The notes under the pieces are model-generated. The model searched no databases and had not been told where the DNA came from. It saw nothing but the letters and a program-made list of their open reading frames with translations. From NCBI RefSeq assembly GCF_031082405.1, contig NZ_JAVHJU010000003.1, forward strand, positions 251,219 through 315,218: a stretch of DNA of 64,000 nucleotides, written 5' to 3'. The stretch's first letter is position 1, and the number at the start of each line of letters is the position of its first letter. The DNA comes from Amycolatopsis sp. A133. GTDB taxonomy: Bacteria > Actinomycetota > Actinomycetes > Mycobacteriales > Pseudonocardiaceae. Below, one piece after another: positions 18,226 to 25,721 of the stretch. A program made the translations under genes and the position numbers.

Positions 18226-20796
18226 ATGGTGCACGCGCGGCGACTCGGCGGGTTCGACCAGGCCGAACTGCCCGCCGCTCACCGGATCCGGTGGTGGCTG
18301 GCGGCGGTCGCGGCCGGGCTGGTCGCGGCCGGCTTCGCCGTCGTGCCCTACCTGCCGTTCTTTCAGACCTGGACGTTCGTGCGGGACCCGAAGGTCGCCA
18401 CCGTGATCACCTGGACCGTCCTCCAGACGTCCGTCGTGGTCATCTCCGGGGTCCTGACGCTGTACTTCATCGGCAAGGCGCGGCTGGAAGCCGCCGCCTA
18501 CCGGGCCAACCAGATCGACATCCGGGTGTTCGTCGACGAACGGCCCGAAGGCAGCCACGACCGCGAGATCGACTCCGCCGTCGAGCTGACCGCCACCTTC
18601 AAGCGGTTCCTCAACGACTCCCGCCTCTACACCCCGACGCCGGTGCCGGGCGCCGGCAGCTCCTACGACTTCCTCCAGATCGTCGAGCACGCCGGCGATT
18701 CCGCGGAGGGCTGGTGGAAGGCCGTCACCAAGCTCGTCCGGCTCGCCCAGCCCCCCGCCGCGTTCACCGTCACCGGCACCGTGCGGCCCGGCAACACCCC
18801 CGGCCGCCACCAGCTCATCCTGGAGCTCGTCCGCGTCCCGCGCTTCGCCGCGAGCCCCCTGGTGATCGAGGACGCGAACTGGCCGCGCGTGCTGCACCGG
18901 GCCGCGAACGCCGTCGCCGCGCTGGTCATCCCGCGCAGCGCGTACGTCCGCACGAACATCCACTGGGCCGCCTGGCGCGGCGCGAAGATCCCGTACGAGC
19001 TCTTCGACGCCTACCAGCGCGCCAACCACTTCATCGCCTACCGCCGTTACGACGAAGCGCTCGCCGAGTACTACCGCGCGGTCAGCCTCGACCCGGCCAA
19101 CGTCTACATCAGGCTCGAGATCGCCGCCCTGCAGGAACAGCTCGACCTGCACCTCGACGCGCTCGCCACCTACGACGACGTGATCACCGTGTGCAGCCGG
19201 GGCCACCCGGAGCTGGCTCGCTGGTGGATCGGCCCCGACTTCGCGGGCCAGCCCCGCCACGCCGGCCGCGGCCGCGAGGTCGCCCTGCTCATCGCCCGCT
19301 ACCGGCACGCGCTCGTCCTCGGCCACGGCGACTCGGTGGCCGGGTCCTGGTGGGTGCGGCGCACCACCGCGGGCGTCCCCGGCGACGCGCGGGCGCAGCG
19401 CCGCGCCGAACTGCGGGCGGCGATCGAGCTGCGTTTCCGCCGGTACGTCGACCTCGACGTCCGGACGCGGCCGTACGCTATCCCGCGCGAGAAGCGGCTC
19501 GAGCTGCACCGGCGCGTGCTGAAGGTGCCGGTCGAGGAACTGCTCGTCCACGAGGCGACCCCGGCGCAGCGGGCGGAGTACAACCAGCGCGCCGCGGAGA
19601 TGCGCTCGTACTTCGCCGCGCTGTCGCAGTACGAGATCGAACGGCTCATCGAGGACTACCGCCGGTTCCGCCGTCGCTGGCGCCGCAGCTGGCAGCAGCT
19701 GACCAACCGCGCCCTCGACCTGTCCCTGGTGTGGACGGTGCTGCGGCGCGCGATGGCGGACGTCGAGCCGGTGACCGGCGCGGTGCCCGAGCCCCAGCCC
19801 GCTTACCCCGGCAGCCGCGTCCGGCTGGCCGACGTCTGCCCGGACCGCCGCTGGCCGCCGGCCCCGCAGGCGCTCGACGCCACCGTCGAAGCCGCCGGGA
19901 CCCGCCGGTCGTGGGAGGAGTGCTACAACGCGGCGAGCGTGTACGCGGTCGCGATGCTCGAAGTCGGCCCGCGCGGCGAACGCGACCTGCGTGACCGCGC
20001 GCGCAACCCGCGTCTGGTCGGCGAAGCCCGCGACGAGGTGGCGCGCCGCGCGGTCCGCGAGCTCTACCACGCGGCGACGATCAGCCACAGCGGACGGCTG
20101 CCGGAACGCCGGTCCTGGGTGATGGGGGAGGACCCCGACCTCGCGGCCCTGCGCGGGCACGAGCTGTTCCGCGTCTTCGAGATGGTCACGTTCTCCCCGG
20201 ACCGCGCCGCACCGCTGCGGCCGCAGCGCGCCCACGTCTGGGAACAGGTCGGTTACGTCCGGCAGCTCGTCGCCGAGATGGCCGGCTGCCGCGCGCACTT
20301 CTGGCGCGTCCACGCCAACGACCCCGGCCCGCTCCCGGACGGCCGCACCCTTGACCGCTGGCGCTCGGCCGACCGCGACGCCTGGCGCAAGCTGGCGCGG
20401 CTGGCGGCCGGCAAACAGGACTGGTACACGCGCTACCAGGCGATCTGCGCGTTCCGCGACTGGTCGGCCGAGTGTGGCTACCCGGGTTCGATCTCCGGAT
20501 TCCCGCTGTACTGCGAGGAGAGCTTGCACGCCCAGCTGCGCGGCGCGGCGGGTCCGGGCGCGAAGACCGGCCTCGACGTGAACATCGTCGTCCGCGAGTA
20601 CGTGCGGCTCTGCGACCGCCGCCTGGACCACCTGGTCGCCGACATCGCCGAGCTGACCGAGCAGTCCGTGATCGAGGACTTCGCGGGCTGCGCCGAGCTG
20701 TGGGCGGCCCTGTGTTCGTGGTTCGACGACGACATCGCCGACGGCTCGTCCGCCGACGAGCGCCGCGAACGGTTCCGCAAACTGGCCCGGCCCTAG
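18226..20796 (+). CDS. Large membrane-anchored protein with TPR-like region, function unknown
   Basis: An 856-residue protein. Two hydrophobic segments (about 23-46 and 63-86) anchor the N-terminus; the rest is predicted cytosolic. Around residues 262-325 a tetratricopeptide-like stretch (AYQRANHFIAYRRYDEALAEYYRAVSLDP..) suggests protein-protein contacts. The remainder is Arg/Glu-rich helical sequence with no motif I recognise. Conserved-looking WW/HRIRWWL motifs sit at the first membrane segment. Its stop shares the CTAG tetramer with the convergent ligase gene. It may be a scaffold or effector-type protein; I cannot name a function. Confidence 0.8.
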   Translation: MVHARRLGGFDQAELPAAHRIRWWLAAVAAGLVAAGFAVVPYLPFFQTWTFVRDPKVATVITWTVLQTSVVVISGVLTLYFIGKARLEAAAYRANQIDIRVFVDERPEGSHDREIDSAVELTATFKRFLNDSRLYTPTPVPGAGSSYDFLQIVEHAGDSAEGWWKAVTKLVRLAQPPAAFTVTGTVRPGNTPGRHQLILELVRVPRFAASPLVIEDANWPRVLHRAANAVAALVIPRSAYVRTNIHWAAWRGAKIPYELFDAYQRANHFIAYRRYDEALAEYYRAVSLDPANVYIRLEIAALQEQLDLHLDALATYDDVITVCSRGHPELARWWIGPDFAGQPRHAGRGREVALLIARYRHALVLGHGDSVAGSWWVRRTTAGVPGDARAQRRAELRAAIELRFRRYVDLDVRTRPYAIPREKRLELHRRVLKVPVEELLVHEATPAQRAEYNQRAAEMRSYFAALSQYEIERLIEDYRRFRRRWRRSWQQLTNRALDLSLVWTVLRRAMADVEPVTGAVPEPQPAYPGSRVRLADVCPDRRWPPAPQALDATVEAAGTRRSWEECYNAASVYAVAMLEVGPRGERDLRDRARNPRLVGEARDEVARRAVRELYHAATISHSGRLPERRSWVMGEDPDLAALRGHELFRVFEMVTFSPDRAAPLRPQRAHVWEQVGYVRQLVAEMAGCRAHFWRVHANDPGPLPDGRTLDRWRSADRDAWRKLARLAAGKQDWYTRYQAICAFRDWSAECGYPGSISGFPLYCEESLHAQLRGAAGPGAKTGLDVNIVVREYVRLCDRRLDHLVADIAELTEQSVIEDFAGCAELWAALCSWFDDDIADGSSADERRERFRKLARP

Positions 20797-22238
20797 GCCG
20801 GTCGCGTGTAGCGGTGCTTGACCCCGATGGGAAAGTACTCGGGGTCACCCGCCGGGCGCAGGACGACCTCCGGCAGCTGCCGCTCCGGCGGGACGTAGTG
20901 CGCGAATTCGCTGTTGAGCCGCACCAGCTGCGCGCGCACGGCCGCCGCGATCCCGGCCGCGTCGGCGGTCGCGCCCGGAGCCGTCTCGACCGTGATCCGC
21001 AGCCGCCGGTCGCGGTCGGCGTCCTCCACCGACTCGATGACGAACTTGCCGGTGACGGTGTCGCTGATGCCGGGCTGTTCCAGGCCCACGGTCACGTTCT
21101 CCGGGTAGACGTTCGCGCCGAAGAACGACACCGTGAACAGCGAGCGGCCGAACACGTACACGAACGGCAGCTCCGGGCCCGGGGGCGGCGTGAAGCCGTG
21201 CCGGGCGCAGAAGGCGAGCAGCTCGGCGTGCGGCAGGAGGCCGCCGTCGTCGGCGATGTGGTAGCGGATCAGCGGAATCCCGCCGTCCGCGGTGAAGACG
21301 AGCGTGCCCTCGTGGACCTCGAAGAAGCGGCTCGCCGGGTCGTACTGCACCAGCGTCGGCAGCCGGGCGTCGCCGAAGACCTCCCGCGCGAGCTCCGGGC
21401 GGCCGGCCAGGAACCGGCGGATGCCCGCCGACAGCGGGGTTTCGGTGCCGAGCACGCCCGCGTCGGCCGTGCCGTACAGCGACGCGATGTCGCGGACCGG
21501 GTCGGCGATCCCGGCTCGCCGGGCCACCAGTTCGCGCCACTGCTCGCTGAAGACTTCGCCCGCCAGCACCAGCTTGATCGCGTGCGCGGGCCAGTCGATG
21601 CCCTCGGCGAGCCCGGTGTCGACGACGTCCTTGACGAACGGCGGGTAGCCCAGCAGCACCACCTGGTCGAAGTGCGGTGCGAGCTCGGGCAGCACCCGCA
21701 GGATCTCCGCCTTGTTGTTGCCCGGCGCCACCGTGGTGATCGGGCAGCCCTTGGCGGCGAGGTGGCGCACGCACGCCGTGGTGAACAGGCCGCCGACCCA
21801 GGTGCCGAGCGGGAAGCAGACGACGGCGAGGGTGCTGCGCCGGTCGGCGGCGAAGGCGTCCACCAGCACCTGCTCGAACCGCCGGGCCACGTGCAGCTCG
21901 TCTTCGAGGGCGCGGGGCCAGACGGCCGGGTGGCCGCTGGAACCGGAGGAGACGGCGATCATGTCGAGCCCGCCGAACGTGCCACCGCGGCACAGCTGCG
22001 GCAGCGGGTACTTCCGGTGGTAGCCGGCCTTGTCGACCAGCGGCAGCTGCCGGAAGCCGGCCATCGTCGTGACGCTCCCGGGCTCGATCCCGTGTTCCCG
22101 CAAGAACTCCCGGTAGGCGGGAACGGTCTCCGCGGTGCGGTGGAAGAGCTCGAGGACGTGATTTTCCGACGGCGGTTCCGGGGCCCCGAAGAAGCTGTCG
22201 AACGCCTGCCGCACGCGGGTCTGCCGCCCGAGGTCCAT
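20793..22238 (-). CDS. Phenylacetate-CoA ligase-like adenylate-forming enzyme
   Basis: A 481-residue ANL-superfamily protein of the PaaK/CapK type. The ATP loop is AVSSGSSGHPAVWPR near residue 103, the second motif SLYGTADAGVLGTE near 245-258, and the C-terminal lid region contains VTVGLEQPGISDTVTGKF and GVKHRYTRPA. Such enzymes activate an aryl or acyl carboxylate as an adenylate, then form a thioester. Start ATG 22238 is the first giving family-like sequence. The divergent MarR gene begins 28 bases away, so it probably controls this gene; MarR regulators of aryl-CoA pathways often sense the CoA ester. The carboxylate substrate is unknown. Confidence 0.82.
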   Translation of the reverse strand: MDLGRQTRVRQAFDSFFGAPEPPSENHVLELFHRTAETVPAYREFLREHGIEPGSVTTMAGFRQLPLVDKAGYHRKYPLPQLCRGGTFGGLDMIAVSSGSSGHPAVWPRALEDELHVARRFEQVLVDAFAADRRSTLAVVCFPLGTWVGGLFTTACVRHLAAKGCPITTVAPGNNKAEILRVLPELAPHFDQVVLLGYPPFVKDVVDTGLAEGIDWPAHAIKLVLAGEVFSEQWRELVARRAGIADPVRDIASLYGTADAGVLGTETPLSAGIRRFLAGRPELAREVFGDARLPTLVQYDPASRFFEVHEGTLVFTADGGIPLIRYHIADDGGLLPHAELLAFCARHGFTPPPGPELPFVYVFGRSLFTVSFFGANVYPENVTVGLEQPGISDTVTGKFVIESVEDADRDRRLRITVETAPGATADAAGIAAAVRAQLVRLNSEFAHYVPPERQLPEVVLRPAGDPEYFPIGVKHRYTRPA

Positions 22239-22266
22239 GATCGGAGCATAGCGGCGGGCGCGTGCC

Positions 22267-22755
22267 ATGATGGGCGCCGTGAGCACCTCCGCCCAGGAGC
22301 ACCCCGCCGGCGCACCGTTGACCCTCTACCTGGTCAAACGGCTCGAACTGGTGATCAGGGCGCTGCTCGACGACGCCCTGCGGCCGCTCGGGCTCACCAC
22401 GCTGCAGTACACGGCGCTGACCGTGCTCGAAGCCAGCGGTGCGCTGTCCTCGGCGCAGCTGGCCCGCCGCTCGTTCCTGCGGCCGCAGACCATGCACGAA
22501 ATGGTGCTGACACTGGAAAAGCGCGGGTTGATCGCACGAACCCCGAAAGCGGGCAACAAGCGCGTCCTGCTGGCCGGCCTCACCGACGACGGCCGCGCGC
22601 TGCTTGCCGGCTGCGCGCCCGCGGTCGCGGAGGTGGAGAACGCGCTCCTGGCCGGCCTGACCCCGGGCCAGCGCACGACGTTCCGCGAAGGGCTGCAACA
22701 CGGCGTCACGGCCCTCGGCACCCTTTCCGGTCAGCGACGCGCTCAGGAAGCCTGA
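22267..22755 (+). CDS. MarR family transcriptional regulator
   Basis: A 162-residue winged-helix regulator (possibly 158 from an internal GTG at 22279). The HTH region is SSAQLARRSFLRPQTMHEMV and the wing ARTPKAGNKRVLLAGLTDDG. The usual DxRxR wing motif is replaced by GNKR. It is divergent from the adenylate-forming enzyme with almost no spacer, so their promoters must overlap; mutual control is likely. No ribosome site stands out for either possible start. Confidence 0.87.
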   Translation: MMGAVSTSAQEHPAGAPLTLYLVKRLELVIRALLDDALRPLGLTTLQYTALTVLEASGALSSAQLARRSFLRPQTMHEMVLTLEKRGLIARTPKAGNKRVLLAGLTDDGRALLAGCAPAVAEVENALLAGLTPGQRTTFREGLQHGVTALGTLSGQRRAQEA

Positions 22756-22945
22756 TCCGGCGGAGGAGCCCGCAAGCGAGCGGCCGGCCCATCGGTCTCA
22801 CCCGACTGGAGTCTCAAGTCAGGCACGTTGACACCAAAGGACTAGGCCGGACGAGTGGAAGCGCCGGACGGCCCGTAGCAGGGGTGTGACCGGCCGCGTT
22901 GAGGGGTAAAACCCAGGCCTGCTCTGAATGTGGAGGTTCGCCGAC

Positions 22946-24190
22946 GTGACCCGGGCTCGCAACGTGGGCGGCGCATCCGTCGCGGCGCGGCGGCTACTGG
23001 TACTGGCGGCGGCCGTGGCGGGCTTCTGGCTGGTGTCTTGGCTGACTTCCGGCGACGCCGATGCGGCGACCTCGCCGGTGCTCCCGGATCCGGTTGGTGT
23101 GGCGGTGGGCGCGTTGAGCCCGCCGGCGGAGGTGGGGCACGCGGCCGTGGCGCGGGATGTTGCGGACGCGGGTCGGTCATTCAGCGGCAAGGCTGAGGTT
23201 GTTGCGGGCGGGCAACGGGCAGCCAAGGCGAGTTCGCGGCCTGATGCCGCTTCGGATGCGGCTGATGTCGTGGCAGCGCCGGTCTCGCGGACAGTCCGTG
23301 CGGCGGCGCCGATCACCAAGCCGGTGTCGCATGCTGCCGAGGCGGCGGTGGTGCGTTCGATCGCGCCGGTGGCGCGGGCTGCTGAAGCTGCCGTGTCGCC
23401 CGTGGCCGCGGGTGCCGCCACCGTCGTCGAGCCGGTGTCGCAGGTGGTGCGTTCGGCCGTCCCGCTCGTCCGGCCGGTGTCGGGTGCCGCCCAACGCGTG
23501 CTCTCTCCGGTGACCAAGACGGCCGCCGCCGCGGTCGTGCGGCCCGTGGCGCAGCTTCTCCACGGTGCCGAGCCCCTCGTCTCGGCCGTCGCGCGGCCGG
23601 TCGCGCGCCTCGTCGATCCGCTGACCGGGGCCGTCAAGCCGGTGACCGCGAGCCTCCTCGGGCCGGTTCTCGGCGTCACTTCCCCCGTCCTGACCGACCT
23701 GCTGACCCCCGTCGTCGACAGCGTCGGGCGGCCCGTCGTCGCGCCCGTCGCCGATGCCGTCGGGCCGGTTGGCTCTCTCGGCAGGCCCGTGCCCTTGCCC
23801 GCCCGGGCGAGCAGCGGCATTCCGTCGTTGTCCCGGCAGTTCGTTCCCACCCCGGAACCGGCGGCGGTCACTCCCGTGGAGCCGGCCGGGCCGGTTGCCG
23901 CGTCCGGTCCGGCCTGTGGCGGGACCGCCGCCACCGGGTCGCACCGGCGGTCGCTCGCGGCGCACCACGCCGGGGCGCAGCTCGGCCGGCACGTTCCCCC
24001 GCACCCCCCGGCTCCCGCACCCCCCGGCGCGCCTGTGTCGTCCGATGTCACCTCCGGCACCGGCTCGACGATCCCGTTCGCCTTCCTGACCGCCGGTCAC
24101 GCACCGCACGACTTCCGGGCGTCCCCCTGGACGCACGGGGAGTTCGTGCCGCTGTGGCGGCCGTGCGAACCGGGCACCGGCCCCGGCTAG
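22946..24190 (+). CDS. Secreted Ala/Val/Pro-rich repetitive protein
   Basis: A 414-residue exported protein starting at GTG 22946 with GGAGG 10-14 bases upstream. A hydrophobic signal (RRLLVLAAAVAGFWLVSWL) is followed by a putative cleavage at ADA-AT. Residues about 95-280 are a run of degenerate 10-20-residue units of the type A-PVARAAEAAVSPVA and VVEPVSQVVRSAVPLVRPVS, likely amphipathic and elongated. The C-terminal part is Pro/His/Gly-rich (HVPPHPPAPAPPGAP) and ends with WTHGEFVPLWRPCEPG. Such proteins in Amycolatopsis-like genomes are annotated as hypothetical; a surface-active or cell-wall role is speculative. Confidence 0.75.
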   Translation: MTRARNVGGASVAARRLLVLAAAVAGFWLVSWLTSGDADAATSPVLPDPVGVAVGALSPPAEVGHAAVARDVADAGRSFSGKAEVVAGGQRAAKASSRPDAASDAADVVAAPVSRTVRAAAPITKPVSHAAEAAVVRSIAPVARAAEAAVSPVAAGAATVVEPVSQVVRSAVPLVRPVSGAAQRVLSPVTKTAAAAVVRPVAQLLHGAEPLVSAVARPVARLVDPLTGAVKPVTASLLGPVLGVTSPVLTDLLTPVVDSVGRPVVAPVADAVGPVGSLGRPVPLPARASSGIPSLSRQFVPTPEPAAVTPVEPAGPVAASGPACGGTAATGSHRRSLAAHHAGAQLGRHVPPHPPAPAPPGAPVSSDVTSGTGSTIPFAFLTAGHAPHDFRASPWTHGEFVPLWRPCEPGTGPG

Positions 24191-24292
24191 TCCCTCCCGG
24201 TCTTCCGCCCCCGTCGTGTGCTCCGCGGCGCGTTCCGCGCTGCCCGCGACGGCCGAATCCGATCCGAAAACCACGCGTGGAAGAGGGACGAA

Positions 24293-24598
24293 ATGGAAGC
24301 GAGCGTGTTCGACCTGGGGAAGGTGCGAAGAGACGCGGTGGTCACCGTCCGCCTGGACGCGATGGCCAACGTCAGGTTGCTGACGGCCGTCAACTTCCAG
24401 GCCTACCGGCGCCGGCAGTACTACCGGATGCACGGCGGGGTGGCCACCGCACCGATGTTCAAGATCCACATCCCGGCCAACTCCCACTGGTTCCTGGTGA
24501 TCGACGTCGAGGGCCTGGAAGCGCGGCCGCTGCGCCCGCGGGTGAGCGTCGAACCGGAAGCAGCCGGCACGGCCCGGGGACGCACCGGCCCGGGGTGA
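24293..24598 (+). CDS. DUF1883 domain protein
   Basis: A 101-residue protein. The core NFQAYRRRQYYRMHGGVA.. followed by FKIHIPANSHWFLVIDVEG matches DUF1883, a small beta-barrel-like domain of unknown function sometimes fused to TIR domains in defence proteins. Here it is free-standing. ATG 24293 has AGAGGGA 6-12 bases upstream. A short basic Pro/Arg tail ends the protein. No co-transcribed TIR or nuclease gene lies next to it, so a defence role is unsupported. Confidence 0.7.
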   Translation: MEASVFDLGKVRRDAVVTVRLDAMANVRLLTAVNFQAYRRRQYYRMHGGVATAPMFKIHIPANSHWFLVIDVEGLEARPLRPRVSVEPEAAGTARGRTGPG

Positions 24599-24674
24599 CC
24601 GTCCCCGGCGGGGGCCGCGAAGGGGGGACGGATCGTTCCGCATCGGCGGGCGGGTGCCGGGGTACCCGCCCGGG

Positions 24675-25151
24675 ATGCAGACGTTCCTGCCGTGTGCCGA
24701 CTTCACCGCCAGCGCCCGCGCGCTCGACCGCCGCCGCCTCGGCAAGCAGCGCGTGGAGGCGCTCCAGGTGCTGCGCGCGCTCGTCATCCCCGGCTACGGC
24801 TGGCGCCACCACCCGGCGGCGAAGATGTGGACGGGCTACGAAGAAGCGTTGACGCGCTACGGCTTCGAGGTCTGCGCGGTGTGGTGCGAGCTGGGCGCGG
24901 CGGACACGTGCGCGGTGAAACTGGCCGACGAGTTCACCCGGTCGGTGGGCAGCGCCCCGATCCGGACGCAGGCCGAGCTGACGGCCACGGGCGACGTACC
25001 GCCCTGGCTGGGCGACGAAGCGCTCCACCGCAGCCACCGGTCGGCGCTGGTGCGGAAGGACCCGGAGCACTACGCCGCGCTGTTCCCGGGTGTGCCGCCG
25101 GACCTGCCGTACGTGTGGCCGCCCTCGGACCGGCCGAGCCGCGCCGCCTGA
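24675..25151 (+). CDS. MSMEG_6728-type / pyrimidine-dimer glycosylase family protein
   Basis: A 158-residue protein with the pattern MQTFLPCADFTASARALDRR, RLGKQRVEALQVLRAL, GWRHHPAAKMWTGYEEALTRYG and HRSHRSALVRKDPEHY. This matches the actinobacterial MSMEG_6728 family, related to T4-type pyrimidine dimer DNA glycosylase (PF03013). The Arg/Lys-rich LDRRRLGKQRVE and HRSHRSALVRK patches fit DNA or nucleotide binding. ATG at 24675 was chosen because homology starts there. Enzymatic activity in this branch has not been established to my knowledge. Confidence 0.75.
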   Translation: MQTFLPCADFTASARALDRRRLGKQRVEALQVLRALVIPGYGWRHHPAAKMWTGYEEALTRYGFEVCAVWCELGAADTCAVKLADEFTRSVGSAPIRTQAELTATGDVPPWLGDEALHRSHRSALVRKDPEHYAALFPGVPPDLPYVWPPSDRPSRAA

Positions 25152-25430
25152 GTCGCCGGGGTGGCGCGGCCGACGGGCCGGTCGCGCCGGATGGCCCCGG
25201 GCTGCAGCGCCGGCCGCGCCGTGCAGGGGCCGCCTGCACCCGGCAGAGCTGCGCCGCCTGAACCGGCTGCGCCGCACGGCACCACTGCCGCCGCGCTGCT
25301 CGAGCCGGCAGCGCTGCGCCCGTGACCCGGCCGCGCCACGCGGCACCGCTTCCGGCTGTCTGCTTCGGCCGGCGCCGCCGCCTGAGCCGCCGGGGTGGCG
25401 CAGCCGACGGGCCGGTCGCGCTGGATGGCC
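25147..25430. repeat. 50-base direct repeat in a GC-rich low-complexity spacer
   Basis: Bases 25147-25196 and 25381-25430 are identical at 47 of 50 positions (core GTGGCGC, CCGACGGGCCGGTCGCGC, GGATGGCC). Smaller echoes (CTGAACCRGCYGCGC, GCACGGCACC-like units) lie between. The whole spacer 25152-25639 reads as Arg/Pro/Ala-rich in every frame and I find no gene in it. Confidence 0.6.
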
Positions 25431-25639
25431 TGAACCAGCCGCGCGCACCACTCCGGCTGCCTGCGCCGGCCGCGCCCGCCTGCGCCGGCCGCGCCCCCTG
25501 AACCCGCGCTGCCCACACCTCCAACCGCCCTCCACCGCCCGAACCGCCCGCCGCCTCCACCCCGCCACCCACCCCAAAACCGCACCGGACCTGCGCCCCC
25601 ACTGGTCCACCCCCTCATCCCAACCCCAACCTTCGGCGG

Positions 25640-25668
25640 ATTTACAACGTTGTACCAACGATGTAAAT
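25640..25668. promoter_or_regulatory. LacI-type palindromic operator upstream of the glutaminase-lectin gene
   Basis: ATTTACAACGTTG (25640-25652) and CAACGATGTAAAT (25656-25668) form an inverted repeat matching at 12 of 13 positions around TAC. It lies 54 bases before the start codon and is strikingly AT-rich for this region. ACAACGTTGT-type half sites are typical of LacI-family sugar regulators. No LacI gene is nearby. Confidence 0.6.
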
Positions 25669-25721
25669 CTGTCCCTGCGTTGTTCGCCGCCCGGCTCGTA
25701 CGCCGTTGGAAGGGGCCACCG

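Noticed and set aside
24293..25151. Defence island (DUF1883 next to a glycosylase-like protein)
   Set aside because: No TIR, nuclease, helicase or other defence partner is present, and both genes occur commonly as single genes.
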